Positions 18,356 to 27,371 of a DNA stretch of 62,043 nucleotides are shown here, piece after piece. A model generated the notes under the pieces. The model did not search any database. It had not been told where the DNA came from and saw only the letters and a list, made by a program, of their open reading frames with translations. Positions within the stretch are counted from its first letter, which is position 1; each line of letters opens with the position of its first letter. This DNA comes from an uncultured Bacilli bacterium (GTDB taxonomy: Bacteria; Bacillota_I; Bacilli_A; RF39; UBA660), in assembly GCA_947628725.1 (NCBI GenBank), contig CANRAQ010000001.1:1-62043 (forward strand), in the 5' to 3' direction. Both the position numbers and the translations under genes were made by a program.

Positions 18356-19048
18356 ATGAGTAAAAGAAATATTGACTTATCATATTTAAGTAATGATGAA
18401 TATGATCTAGATAAAACTTCTTCATTTACAGATATAATGTCTAGAAGTGAAAGAAAAAAAAGAGAATATGAAAAGCAACATGAAGATAATGATGATATAG
18501 AAAAAATGGTAAATGAAAAGAAAAGAAATATCGAAGATATCGAAAATACAAAAGATATAGAAAAGAAAGAATTTGATAAGGCCTCTATTGAAATAGATAA
18601 AAAACTAAATAAAAAAGAAAAGGTCACTATCAAAGAAGAAGATGTAAAAGATAACAAAAAAAGCCAAGTACAATCTAATGAAATAACTGAAGATGATAAA
18701 TTAGCTAAAACACAAATACTAGAACTTACTAGACAAATGAAATTCAATTTCGAAGAAACGAAAAAAGAAAATAACGAAAATAAGAAAAAAGGAATTTCTA
18801 TATTAAATATAATTGGTGAAGTAAATTTATTATGTATTGCTTACTATATATATTTATTAATATTTACAAATTATCAAAATAACAAACAAAATTATATGAT
18901 TTCAGGCGGTATTGTAATTTTATTAGTAATGTTATTTGGTATTTCAGTTATCACTGGTAAAAAAGCAAGTAAAGTTTTCAACATATTAAATATATTAGTT
19001 ATTATAGCATTTATTGCATTTCATGCTTACACATTAATAGAATTTTAA
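18356..19048 (+). CDS. Membrane protein with long charged cytoplasmic N-terminus, unknown function
   Basis: About 230 residues. Residues 1-150 are highly charged Lys/Glu/Asp-rich sequence of coiled-coil character. Three hydrophobic helices follow at about 158-180, 187-208 and 212-230. The frame is open from 18302, but the ATG at 18356 follows a GGTGAT and lies downstream of the predicted transcription start. Transcribed divergently from the polysaccharide operon and convergent with the secreted-protein operon. I do not recognise a family; a scaffold or regulator at the membrane is only a guess. Confidence 0.6.
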   Translation: MSKRNIDLSYLSNDEYDLDKTSSFTDIMSRSERKKREYEKQHEDNDDIEKMVNEKKRNIEDIENTKDIEKKEFDKASIEIDKKLNKKEKVTIKEEDVKDNKKSQVQSNEITEDDKLAKTQILELTRQMKFNFEETKKENNENKKKGISILNIIGEVNLLCIAYYIYLLIFTNYQNNKQNYMISGGIVILLVMLFGISVITGKKASKVFNILNILVIIAFIAFHAYTLIEF

Positions 19049-19053
19049 TCAAC

Positions 19054-19086
19054 AAAAAATGGAGTTTACTAATTCTCCATTTTTTT
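19054..19086. terminator. Bidirectional intrinsic terminator
   Basis: AAAATGGAG pairs with CTCCATTTT around a short loop, with T-runs on both strands. It closes the plus-strand membrane-protein gene. It also closes the minus-strand gene ending at 19069, whose stop codon lies inside the hairpin. Confidence 0.8.
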
Positions 19087-20325
19087 ATTATCACTATTTA
19101 CTTTTATAAGCATAAAAAGCATCATCAAAAAGCATACACTACTTAAAACTAAAGTCAAAGATAAGTATTTATCTTTTTCTTGTGTTAATCTATCTAACAT
19201 AGTTGAATCATATCTTTGAACTGAATTTTCTTTAGTATCATATAAATAATATCCTTCATAACCAGTAAATGTGTTAGTCGCATACAATAAATAATAATCA
19301 TCTACCTCATCTATTTTATACGCTGAGACTTCTTCATCATTTATATTAATAGTAACACTTTCATATTTACTATTTTTATTTTCATGAATATATAAATTCA
19401 TGACATCAAATTTAAATTCCTTATATTCATAATATTTGTCATTATTACTATCATAGGCAAACATTGAAATATTACCTTTTTCATCCTTTAATCCAATTAA
19501 AGTTACATCTGTAATACTATTATAAAATGCAGGTATATCGAAATTATTTATTTTTACAGTAGTAGCCTCATAACCATCCATATTTTTTAATAATTCTTTA
19601 CGCTTAACAACAGTATAATTTGAATCCCCTATTTTTACTTTTATAGGATCTTTTTCAGGTACTGTTATAGTTAATTTATATGTTCTTTCATTTCCGTTTT
19701 CAGCGGCAACTACTACATTTATAGTATTTATACCTTCAGTAAGTGATACTTCTCCAGCACCTTTTACAGTAGCCTTATTATCTTCTTTTGTTGCATTTAT
19801 TTTAATTTTATCTAATCCATCTTCAACAGTTAAACTATATTCTAAAGTATTCTTATCAAATTTAGGATTTAATTCATAACCCTCTATATTTAAATCTTTT
19901 AAATAATTATTTGAACTATATGTTGGATTAACATCAATAGATGGTGGAGTATTTTTAGGAACAACAGTTATTGTAACTGATTTAGTACCATTCCAACAAG
20001 AATCATTAGTTGGATCACATAAATAATTTTTATCAACAGGTTTAAATATTATACTAGTAGTTCCTACAGAATTTGCCTTAAAATATACAGTATCAACAAA
20101 ATTATTTACTTCAATTTCTGATGTTTTTTCACCGGCAAGTATATTATTATTTGAAGAAATTAAAGAGTAAGTTCCCCATAAATTTGTAGTCCTTATTGTT
20201 ATTCCAACAGAACTACCAACGGTTACTGTCCTACTTGATGCTGATATACTTGCATCACCCGCATTTACCTTTAACATAAAACAAGAAGTAATAAGTAAGG
20301 TAATAAGTAGATTAAATTTTTTCAT
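19069..20325 (-). CDS. Secreted, membrane-anchored Ig-like/cadherin-like domain protein
   Basis: About 418 residues. Residues 1-22 form a signal peptide ('KKFNLLITLLITSCFMLKV'). An Ig-like N-terminal domain follows. A cadherin-like beta-sandwich repeat of the PF12733 type comes at about 135-225 (YSSNNYLKDLNIEGY to ERTYKLTITV). Next is a domain of unknown type, and a C-terminal membrane helix (about 393-412) precedes a short basic tail. The start at 20325 has AAAGGAA upstream; the longer frame begins with TTG. It shares the cadherin-like module with its operon partner and may support envelope hydrolase function. Function unknown. Confidence 0.65.
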   Translation of the reverse strand: MKKFNLLITLLITSCFMLKVNAGDASISASSRTVTVGSSVGITIRTTNLWGTYSLISSNNNILAGEKTSEIEVNNFVDTVYFKANSVGTTSIIFKPVDKNYLCDPTNDSCWNGTKSVTITVVPKNTPPSIDVNPTYSSNNYLKDLNIEGYELNPKFDKNTLEYSLTVEDGLDKIKINATKEDNKATVKGAGEVSLTEGINTINVVVAAENGNERTYKLTITVPEKDPIKVKIGDSNYTVVKRKELLKNMDGYEATTVKINNFDIPAFYNSITDVTLIGLKDEKGNISMFAYDSNNDKYYEYKEFKFDVMNLYIHENKNSKYESVTININDEEVSAYKIDEVDDYYLLYATNTFTGYEGYYLYDTKENSVQRYDSTMLDRLTQEKDKYLSLTLVLSSVCFLMMLFMLIKVNSDNKKMEN

Positions 20326-20338
20326 AAAAATTTCCTTT

Positions 20339-22396
20339 CTATTGAACAATACTTGAATAATCTTTTAACATATATTTTTTTATTCTTATAAAATCAAGTG
20401 CATTAATAGAGCCATCCTTTGTAATATCTGAAGCTTCGAAATTAACTCCACTTAATGTCAATTGCTTTAGCATATATTTTTTTATTCTTATAAAATCAAG
20501 TGCATTAATAGAGCCATCACCATTAACATCACCATATATTACTATTTCATATGTTTTAGTTTCATTACCTACAGTAACTGTAACTTTGTCTCCAGTAGCA
20601 ATAGTTCCACTATTTTTGTCTTTAGAACTACTATTTTTTAGTGTTACTGTTGCATTTTTATTAGCATTTAATATTTTTTCTTTAATAATACTTATATTAG
20701 TTCCTACAGCAATTCCACTTAAATATTTATCATTATTTTTAATTCCAGCATTATTTAATGTTGTTTTAACATCAACTGGGTCTTCTAGTTTAGTTCCAGT
20801 AAGTTTTATGTTTATAACATAGTTTCTAACATCACCATTTTGTGCAGTTACTTTTATAGTTTTAGTAGTATTTTCTTTTATTTCAAATGTTCCAGTACCC
20901 TCTATTTTAGCAGTACTATTTTTTGCAACTGCGCCTATAGTTATTTTTGGATTGTTAATATCTAAGTTGTAATTATAAGTTGTAACTTCACTATTAAATC
21001 CAATTATATTAGTTCCATTTAGTGAAATACTCTTTAAGTGATTGTTTGGCCATCCACTTTTAGTAGGAAGTGCAGTACTTGTAGGCATATCACTATAAAC
21101 TGGAATATAAAATGTGTAACTTAAACCAAGCATATTATTATTGTAGTATGATCTATATGTAGTTACAGCCTCGCTTGATGGAGCGGATATATTTTGCATA
21201 TATTGATGTGAATAATTGTTATGGGTTGGAGTTCTACCAATTGATTTCAAATAATTATATACAACATCATATTTTTTAAAATAACTAGTATCTTGTCCAG
21301 GAGCAACATAATTATCAAAAATCCAAATAGCCCCACCTGTTATAGCTTTTTCTTCAGTATCCCAAGGCCTTAAAGTATTGGCATCAGTATTTGCAGCAAA
21401 GTCAAGGCCTCTATAAACTGGATTGCTTCCACCAGTTGCGCCAATATTATAAAAATTAAACATTTTATTATATGCTCCACTTATTGCAGTACCAGCAGTT
21501 GGACCATTTGATACTTCTTCTTTAGATAATGATGCTAAATAGATAGGATTAACTTTACTAGTTTTACCTGCATTAACAAAATTATCAGTAAATTTACTTA
21601 AATAATCATTTCCAAATATACTAGAAATACTCTTTTTTAAATTATCATCTGAAACAGTACTATCATAAGACAATGTTTCAAATTGAAATATATACATATC
21701 AGATAAAAAGTTTCTAGGATCCATATAATATGCTATAGTATCATAATTTGCTTTATACCATGGGTCAGAGCCAGTTGTATCATCATAAGCGATATAGCGG
21801 TCATTAACATAATCGAATGAATCGCTATCTAATGAAAGATATGCATAGTTACTTGACATACTTCTTCTAAGTAATGCTCTACTACCATATGTTTGATTTG
21901 TTACAGCATCTGAAAATTTAAGCCCTGTATCTATTTTTTTAAATGACCAATTAGGATGGGCAGATTTTAATACTGCTAATTTATTCCAATAAGTTTCTGG
22001 AAATCCTGCAGTTTTAAATTCGTTTTTTAATTCATCTGTTAAAGCGGATTTTGATAAATATGTACCACAATAATAACCATAATAAATTTTTCCGTTATAA
22101 GGGAACTTAACATATAAATAAGAACTTGGACATATACTATTATTTGATTTAATTTCAGGTGTATTAGTTAATACGGTTACTTCATCACCTGTATCTAACC
22201 ATACTGCTCCACTATTATATGAATTAAGATTTTTATCTTTATATAAGCAATATCCAGTAGACCCACTATACAAACTACATTTTGACCCACTATTATTAAT
22301 TACTGTAGCCTGATAATCTGCTTTAACTATTCCTACAAACAAAAAAGGTAATATAAATGAACATATAACATTTAACAACTTATATTTTTGTTTCAT
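20339..22396 (-). CDS. Secreted glucosaminidase (GH73-like) with cadherin-like domain and C-terminal dockerin
   Basis: 685 residues. Signal peptide 1-26, then an SH3-like N-terminal region. A mannosyl-glycoprotein endo-beta-N-acetylglucosaminidase-type catalytic domain sits at about 200-395, with 'YLASLSKEEVSNG' carrying the likely catalytic Glu. A cadherin-like sandwich covers about 445-530. A type I dockerin lies at about 622-682 with two Ca-binding repeats, 'DVNGDGSINALDFIRIKKYM' and 'DITKDGSINALDFIRIKKYM'. Probably a peptidoglycan hydrolase. The dockerin implies docking to a cohesin that is not in this window. The two dockerin repeats are encoded by identical 48-bp DNA. Good AAGGTGAT ribosome-binding site. 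Confidence 0.8.
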   Translation of the reverse strand: MKQKYKLLNVICSFILPFLFVGIVKADYQATVINNSGSKCSLYSGSTGYCLYKDKNLNSYNSGAVWLDTGDEVTVLTNTPEIKSNNSICPSSYLYVKFPYNGKIYYGYYCGTYLSKSALTDELKNEFKTAGFPETYWNKLAVLKSAHPNWSFKKIDTGLKFSDAVTNQTYGSRALLRRSMSSNYAYLSLDSDSFDYVNDRYIAYDDTTGSDPWYKANYDTIAYYMDPRNFLSDMYIFQFETLSYDSTVSDDNLKKSISSIFGNDYLSKFTDNFVNAGKTSKVNPIYLASLSKEEVSNGPTAGTAISGAYNKMFNFYNIGATGGSNPVYRGLDFAANTDANTLRPWDTEEKAITGGAIWIFDNYVAPGQDTSYFKKYDVVYNYLKSIGRTPTHNNYSHQYMQNISAPSSEAVTTYRSYYNNNMLGLSYTFYIPVYSDMPTSTALPTKSGWPNNHLKSISLNGTNIIGFNSEVTTYNYNLDINNPKITIGAVAKNSTAKIEGTGTFEIKENTTKTIKVTAQNGDVRNYVINIKLTGTKLEDPVDVKTTLNNAGIKNNDKYLSGIAVGTNISIIKEKILNANKNATVTLKNSSSKDKNSGTIATGDKVTVTVGNETKTYEIVIYGDVNGDGSINALDFIRIKKYMLKQLTLSGVNFEASDITKDGSINALDFIRIKKYMLKDYSSIVQ
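20369..20518 (-). repeat. Perfect 48-bp direct repeat within the dockerin-coding region
   Basis: Positions 20369-20416 and 20471-20518 are identical over 48 bp, including silent positions. They encode the second and first dockerin helices respectively. The unit period is 102 bp (34 codons). Confidence 0.9.
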
Positions 22397-22470
22397 TTAT
22401 ATCACCTTACCTCTAACATATATTATATCAAATTTCGACATATTTGTATATATTATAGGCAATATTTCCA

Positions 22471-23007
22471 TTACTTTACATTTTTATATATTCTTATATT
22501 CTTACTACCATACTTTTTTTCTTTTATTATATTTAAATTTATATTAAATACTTCATTTTCATATTCACAAATTATTATTCCATCATCTTTTAATAGATTA
22601 TAATTAATTATTTTATTAAGTGAATCTTGAATTAAATTTAATTTATATGGTGGATCTAAAAATATTATATCAAATTTAATGTTTTTAGATTTAAAGTATT
22701 CTAGTGCCTCTTTATAATCATTGTTTATAACAATTACTTCTTCATCTATGTTACTTATATTTTTTTTAATTATATCTATAAGTTTATTATTTTTTTCTAC
22801 TAGGTATGCTTTAGAACTGCCATTACTTAATGCTTCTATAGCAAGTGAACCACTACCTGCAAATAAATCTAAAACAATACTATTTTTTAGTTTATTTTGT
22901 ATACTCGCAAATAATGATTCTTTTACTCTATCCATAGTTGGCCTTGTACCATCAATATCAAATCCTATTATATTTTTTCCTTTATATTTACCACTAATTA
23001 CTCTCAT
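22471..23007 (-). CDS. rsmD: 16S rRNA (guanine966-N2)-methyltransferase RsmD
   Basis: 178 residues, full family length. 'MRVISGKYKGKNI' and 'TRPTMDRVKESLF' form the N-terminal RNA-binding part. 'VLDLFAGSGSLAIEAL' is the SAM-binding loop, and 'IIFLDPPYKLN' holds the DPPY catalytic motif for amino-group methylation. Methylates the small-subunit rRNA during assembly. Located just downstream of ylbD-ylbE, as in Bacillus (ylbD-ylbE-ylbF-ylbG-ylbH), though ylbF and ylbG are absent here. Confidence 0.93.
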   Translation of the reverse strand: MRVISGKYKGKNIIGFDIDGTRPTMDRVKESLFASIQNKLKNSIVLDLFAGSGSLAIEALSNGSSKAYLVEKNNKLIDIIKKNISNIDEEVIVINNDYKEALEYFKSKNIKFDIIFLDPPYKLNLIQDSLNKIINYNLLKDDGIIICEYENEVFNINLNIIKEKKYGSKNIRIYKNVK

Positions 23008-23034
23008 ACTGTCACCAAACTAATTATATCATAT

Positions 23035-23256
23035 TTATTTTAATGATGAAATAATATTACTTATCATAGAAAAAGTTGATAATGCTTTATCTATTTTATC
23101 ACTAGGTCTAAGTCTATAGTTGATCCTAACTTCTTCAATAAAATCATTTATTTTATCTGGATTTCTATTAAGTATTTTATACCAATATGAATTTTCATGT
23201 AAATATCTTATAAATAGTGGGTTACTTTTTAATTTAAATTGAGTATCTAATGTCAT
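23035..23256 (-). CDS. ylbE: YlbE-like protein
   Basis: A 73-residue soluble protein with 'NPLFIRYLHENSYWYKILNR' and a following Arg/Pro segment, matching the YlbE-like family (usually about 75-80 residues). Its ATG overlaps the ylbD stop by one base (TAATG). Function is unknown in the family; it is linked to ylbD in sporulating Bacilli. Confidence 0.75.
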   Translation of the reverse strand: MTLDTQFKLKSNPLFIRYLHENSYWYKILNRNPDKINDFIEEVRINYRLRPSDKIDKALSTFSMISNIISSLK

Positions 23257-23630
23257 TAATCCTCAAAATGTTTATATAATGGTCTAGGTTTATAGGCTGG
23301 TTTACTATCCGATGTATTATCTTTTTTAGAAAAATCTTGTACTACGCCAAGTACTCTTTGAACATTACCGATGCCTTCTTGTAACCCATCTAAATCTACA
23401 TTTTTAAACCAATTTACTACCTCACTCAATGTAAGACCAGCAATCGCTGTTTTACCTGCCTTAGTTTCTACTTTTTCTTCCTTTTTTAAATATGTAGACC
23501 ATGCTTCTTCCTTATCACCATATAAATCGTACATTTCATAAAATTTTTGCCATGTCATTTCATTATTTCTAACATATTTGATTAATTGTGGGTTATTTTT
23601 AACAAATTCCTTAAACTCATCTTTTTTCAT
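23256..23630 (-). CDS. ylbD: YlbD-like putative spore coat protein
   Basis: 124 residues. The N-terminus 'MKKDEFKEFVKNNPQLIKYV' and 'MTWQKFYEMYDLYGDKEEAW' match the YlbD family, annotated as a putative coat protein in Bacillus. A low-complexity polar C-terminal tail follows. The ylbD-ylbE-rsmD order is the strongest support. Its presence agrees with the spore-formation genes elsewhere in the window. Confidence 0.75.
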   Translation of the reverse strand: MKKDEFKEFVKNNPQLIKYVRNNEMTWQKFYEMYDLYGDKEEAWSTYLKKEEKVETKAGKTAIAGLTLSEVVNWFKNVDLDGLQEGIGNVQRVLGVVQDFSKKDNTSDSKPAYKPRPLYKHFED

Positions 23631-23703
23631 ATAACACCTGCCTATTAAAATATATGAAAAAAAGAGTTTAATTATAATAAATTCTTTAAAGTAATTACTA
23701 TAA

Positions 23704-24975
23704 TTATTCTCCTATACAATATGGATATTCAATTTTATTAATTTTAGTTCTTTTAATTTCATTTAATTCTTTATTATTTCCTTTTGTCTTTACTAATAAG
23801 TAATTTCCAGTATGACCTATTATATAGCCATCCTTATATACCTCTGGTAAAAATTCTACTTCCTTACCTATAAATTTAGAAAAATATTCTATTTCTAATT
23901 GTTTACTTATATTTAATAACTCTCTAACTCTCATCTTTTTAGTAGTTTCATCTATATGATTAGGTAATTCTTCTGCTTTAGTACCTGCCCTAAGAGAAAA
24001 TGGAAATACATGTATTTTAGAAAATTTTATCTTTTTTACAGTATCTATAGTTTCATTAAAATACTCATCTGTTTCCCCGGGAAAACCTACTATTATATCA
24101 GTTGTTATAGATATATTTGGTCTTATCTTTCTTATGTTTTCTATTTTATTTATAAAGTAGTTTTTGTCATATTTTCTATTCATACTTTTAAGAATAAAAT
24201 CCGATCCACTTTGTAGTGGAATATGCATGTGATCTACTAAAATATTTGTAGATTTTAATACTTTCATAAATTCATCATCTAATTCTGTTATTTCGATACT
24301 AGATATTCTAAGTCTCTCAAGTCCATCTATGCATACTAATTCACTCAATAATTTAGAAAAGTTATAATCTTTTAAATCTGATCCATAGTGTCCTGTATGA
24401 ATACCTGTTAACACTATTTCTTTATGTCCATCTTTAATTAAATTCTTTATCTCTTCTTTTATGACACTTGAATCCTTACTTCTTACTTTACCTCTCGCAT
24501 ATGGAATTATACAATAACTACAATAGTTTTCACAACCATCTTCTATTTTTACAAATGCCCTAGTTTTATTAAAATTATTTAAACACATATTTTCAAATTT
24601 TTTATCCATTATATTTTCTATATGTAATATTTTTTTATTATTTTTTCTATATTCTTCTATATAATCTACTATTTTACTTTTTCCATCATTTCCTAATATT
24701 ATAGATACATTAAGTTTATCAAGTAATTTATAATTTACTTGAGACATACACCCAGTTGCAACAACTATGGAATCTTTATGATTATTTAAAATATGTCTTA
24801 TTGTCTTTAAAGATTTTTTATCACTAGTATTAGTTACAGTACATGTATTTACTATAAATATATCAGAGTCTTCTATACTTCCTTCTTTATATCCAGCATT
24901 TATCAATTTATCTTTCATAACATTAGATTCATATGTATTAACCTTACAACCTAATGTATAAATATAAAACTTCAT
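23704..24975 (-). CDS. mtaB: tRNA t6A37 methylthiotransferase MtaB
   Basis: 423 residues with the three-part layout of methylthiotransferases. The UPF0004 domain has 'TLGCKVNTYESNVMKDKL' (first cluster Cys) plus 'NTCTVTN' and 'ATGCMSQ'. The radical SAM core has 'CENYCSYCIIPYARGKVRS' (CxxxCxxC). A C-terminal TRAM-like domain is at about 355-415. 'LGCKVN' rather than 'GCQMN' marks the MtaB/YqeV branch over MiaB. Converts t6A to ms2t6A at position 37 of ANN-decoding tRNAs. GGATGTGAT ribosome-binding site. Confidence 0.92.
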   Translation of the reverse strand: MKFYIYTLGCKVNTYESNVMKDKLINAGYKEGSIEDSDIFIVNTCTVTNTSDKKSLKTIRHILNNHKDSIVVATGCMSQVNYKLLDKLNVSIILGNDGKSKIVDYIEEYRKNNKKILHIENIMDKKFENMCLNNFNKTRAFVKIEDGCENYCSYCIIPYARGKVRSKDSSVIKEEIKNLIKDGHKEIVLTGIHTGHYGSDLKDYNFSKLLSELVCIDGLERLRISSIEITELDDEFMKVLKSTNILVDHMHIPLQSGSDFILKSMNRKYDKNYFINKIENIRKIRPNISITTDIIVGFPGETDEYFNETIDTVKKIKFSKIHVFPFSLRAGTKAEELPNHIDETTKKMRVRELLNISKQLEIEYFSKFIGKEVEFLPEVYKDGYIIGHTGNYLLVKTKGNNKELNEIKRTKINKIEYPYCIGE

Positions 24976-25022
24976 AAAATCACATCCATAATCAATTTTA
25001 CACTATTATTATATAAAAATCT

Positions 25023-25057
25023 ACAAAAAAGCAAGGATTAATTATTTCCTTGCATTT
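25023..25057 (-). terminator. Terminator of the rpsB-tsf operon
   Basis: GCAAGGA pairs with TCCTTGC around a short AT-rich loop, followed by TTTTTTG on the minus strand. The hairpin contains the tsf stop codon. Confidence 0.85.
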
Positions 25058-25919
25058 GTTTAGCAACTTCTTCTGCAAAATTTTCTTCTCTTTTTTGCAT
25101 TCCTTCTCCTACTTCAAAACGAATCATAGTAGTAATTGTTCCACCATTATTTTTAACGAAATCTGCAACTGTTTCTTTGTTTTCTGCTTTTACAAATATT
25201 TGATTTTCTAGGCATACTTCTTCATAATATTTTTTAACCTTACCAACAAGTATTCCTTCAATTCTATCTGCAGGTTTTCCTTCGTTTAATAATTGTTCTT
25301 TCATTATTTCTTTTTCTTTATCAAGAACATCTGTAGGTACTTCAGAAGATTTTACATATAGTGGTTTCATTGCAGCAGCATGCATAGCAACATCTTTTGC
25401 AACATCACTATCAGCACCATCAATTACAGTTAAAACTGCAATTTTTCCACCCATATGTATATAATCTCCAAATACTTCACTATCTTTTTTAGAAATTACT
25501 TCTACTCTTCTTAGGCTTAATTTTTCACCTATTGTCGCTGTTTTAGATACTATTAAATCTTCAATAGTACCTTCACTACATTTTAATTTTAAAGTTTCTT
25601 CTAATGTTGTAGCATCACTTTCTATAACTGTATTTAAAATTTCATTTACCATATCGATAAATTTTTCATTTTTAGCAACGAAATCTGTTTCTGAATTAAC
25701 TTCAATTATTACAGCTTTATTACCTTTTGTTAATATAGATGCTACACCTTCTGCAGCAATTCTATCAGCTTTTTTAGCAGCTTTAGAAATTCCTTTTTCT
25801 CTTAACCAATCAATTGATGCATCAATATTTCCATTATTAGCCTCTAATGCTTTTTTACAATCAAGCATTCCAGCACCTGTTTTTTCTCTTAATTCTTTTA
25901 CCATACTAGCAGTAATCAT
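25038..25919 (-). CDS. tsf: Translation elongation factor Ts
   Basis: 293 residues, full length. The UBA-like N-terminus 'VKELREKTGAGMLDCKKAL' is followed by 'AAEGVASI' and by 'VIIEVNSETDFVAKNEKF', the TDFVA motif that contacts EF-Tu. Two core subdomains follow. It regenerates EF-Tu-GTP. It lies 53 bp after rpsB with a GAGGAGG ribosome-binding site, the standard rpsB-tsf pair. Confidence 0.97.
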   Translation of the reverse strand: MITASMVKELREKTGAGMLDCKKALEANNGNIDASIDWLREKGISKAAKKADRIAAEGVASILTKGNKAVIIEVNSETDFVAKNEKFIDMVNEILNTVIESDATTLEETLKLKCSEGTIEDLIVSKTATIGEKLSLRRVEVISKKDSEVFGDYIHMGGKIAVLTVIDGADSDVAKDVAMHAAAMKPLYVKSSEVPTDVLDKEKEIMKEQLLNEGKPADRIEGILVGKVKKYYEEVCLENQIFVKAENKETVADFVKNNGGTITTMIRFEVGEGMQKREENFAEEVAKQMQGNN

Positions 25920-25972
25920 AATATTCCTCCTCTTAAAAATTAAAAGATGATTTTAAATCATCTTTATCTTAT

Positions 25973-27016
25973 CTATTTTAAAGCTTCTAACAATTCAGCT
26001 TTTTTCATTGTAGAATAACCTTTTATTTCTTTAGTTTTAGCAAGTTCTCTTAGTTCAGCAACTGTCTTTTTAGATAAATCAACTTCTTTATCTACGGCTT
26101 TTTCTTTAACAGTTTCAACTTTTTCAACTTTAGCTACTTTTTCAGTTTCAGTTTTTTCTACTTTTACTTCTCTTTCAGATTTATTTGATGATTTTTTATC
26201 GAATACTTTTTTCTTTTTATCAAATGGTTTATCGAAAGTTTTTCTTTCTTCTTTTCTCTTTACAGATTCAACTGCTTTTTTCATTATATCTGTTCCATTT
26301 TCTTCAGTTTTACCACTTACATAATCAGTAATAACTCCACCGTTTGCCTCGATTATAGCATTATTCATAACACCTATAATTAATTTTACTGCACGAATTG
26401 CATCATCATTTGCAGGTATTACATAATCTACCATATCAGGATCACAGTTTGTATCAACTATACCAAATACTGGAATATTTAACTTTCTAGCCTCACGTAT
26501 AGCAATTTCTTCTTTAGTTGGATCAACTATAATCATTGCTTGAGGAAGTTTATCCATTTGACGTATACCACATAGTAATTTATCTAATTTTGCATATTCT
26601 TTTTTAAGACCAATTACTTCTTTCTTTGGTAATAAATCAAATGTACCATTTTCTTCCATTTTTTCTATAGTTTCTAATCTTTTAACTCTATTTCTAATAG
26701 TTCTAAAGTTTGTAAGTGTTCCACCTAACCATCTTTCTGTTACGTAATAAGAATCACTCTTAAGTGCTTCTTCCTTGCAAGCTTCTTGTGCTTGTTTTCT
26801 TGTTCCAACAAATATAACTTTTCCACCATTTTTTGCAATCTCATATAATGCAGAATAAGCTTCTTCTATTTTCTTTGCAGTCTTTTGTAAATCGATAATA
26901 TATATATCATCACGAGATGTAAAAATATATTCTTTCATTTTTGGATTCCATCTTTTAGTTTGATGACCAAAATGAACACCAGCTTCTAATAAATTATTCA
27001 TAGACACAACTGTCAT
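25973..27016 (-). CDS. rpsB: 30S ribosomal protein S2 with a C-terminal Rho-N-like extension
   Basis: About 347 residues where S2 is normally 230-260. Residues 1-225 are canonical: 'LLEAGVHFGHQTKRWNPKM', 'FVGTRKQAQ', 'RWLGGTLTNFRTI' and 'VDTNCDPDMVDYVIPANDD'. Residues about 235-310 are a Lys/Glu-rich linker. The last 37 residues ('DLSKKTVAELRELAKTKEIK' and on) resemble the Rho N-terminal/SAP-like nucleic-acid-binding helix module. The ATG at 27016 follows AAGGAGG; the frame upstream to 27046 is leader. The extension could give extra RNA contacts. Confidence 0.93.
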   Translation of the reverse strand: MTVVSMNNLLEAGVHFGHQTKRWNPKMKEYIFTSRDDIYIIDLQKTAKKIEEAYSALYEIAKNGGKVIFVGTRKQAQEACKEEALKSDSYYVTERWLGGTLTNFRTIRNRVKRLETIEKMEENGTFDLLPKKEVIGLKKEYAKLDKLLCGIRQMDKLPQAMIIVDPTKEEIAIREARKLNIPVFGIVDTNCDPDMVDYVIPANDDAIRAVKLIIGVMNNAIIEANGGVITDYVSGKTEENGTDIMKKAVESVKRKEERKTFDKPFDKKKKVFDKKSSNKSEREVKVEKTETEKVAKVEKVETVKEKAVDKEVDLSKKTVAELRELAKTKEIKGYSTMKKAELLEALK

Positions 27017-27118
27017 ATATATTCCTCCTTTTGTTATTTCTTCCACCTATATCAACTTTATACATCACCAATTGGCACTAGACATATAAATCCATAAGTG
27101 TGTAAATTTAAAAAAGCC
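27017..27118 (-). other. 5' leader of rpsB-tsf mRNA
   Basis: About 100 nt lie between the predicted start site (about 27118) and the rpsB ATG. This is long enough for an autoregulatory S2-binding leader as known in other bacteria. It contains a GCCAATTGGTG segment able to form a small hairpin. No known leader class is recognised. Confidence 0.3.
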
Positions 27119-27124
27119 ATTAGT

Positions 27125-27152
27125 ATTATATCATAAAATACTAAATTTGTAA
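27125..27152 (-). promoter_or_regulatory. Promoter of rpsB-tsf
   Basis: Minus strand TTACAA, 16 bp, TATAAT. The T-rich 27150-27220 stretch separates it from the tRNA-Glu gene. Confidence 0.55.
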
Positions 27153-27221
27153 TACTTTTTTATTAATTTTATACATTTATTTTGATTTTAATCACAAATA
27201 ATACAATTATATATAAAAAAA

Positions 27222-27298
27222 TGGTGACCGGTACGGGATTCGGACCCGTGAATGTCACCTTGAGAGGGTGATGTGTTAAGCCACTTCACCAACCGGCC
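27222..27298 (-). tRNA. tRNA-Glu, anticodon CTC
   Basis: A 77-nt cloverleaf including encoded CCA. The acceptor pairs GGCCGGT with ACCGGTC, the anticodon stem TCACC/GGTGA encloses loop CTCTCAA, and the T-arm is CGGGTTCGAATCCCG. The loop gives anticodon CTC, reading GAG. The body resembles bacterial tRNA-Glu(TTC). A dedicated GAG decoder is uncommon in low-GC genomes. It lies one gene away from gltX. Confidence 0.93.
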
Positions 27299-27317
27299 AT
27301 GCCAAAAAGACAATATC

Positions 27318-27346
27318 ATTTTAGCATATATTTATATAAATTTCAA
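27318..27346 (-). promoter_or_regulatory. Promoter of tRNA-Glu
   Basis: Minus strand TTGAAA, 17 bp, TAAAAT with an upstream TG. The tRNA begins 20 bp after the -10. Confidence 0.6.
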
Positions 27347-27371
27347 TCTAAAAGCTAAAAAAAGATACATA

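Noticed and set aside
18319..18747. Minus-strand 142-codon frame opposite the 18356 gene
   Set aside because: Ser/Phe/Ile-rich antisense shadow of a Lys/Glu-rich coding region, without a ribosome-binding site; the plus-strand frame has promoter, start and terminator.
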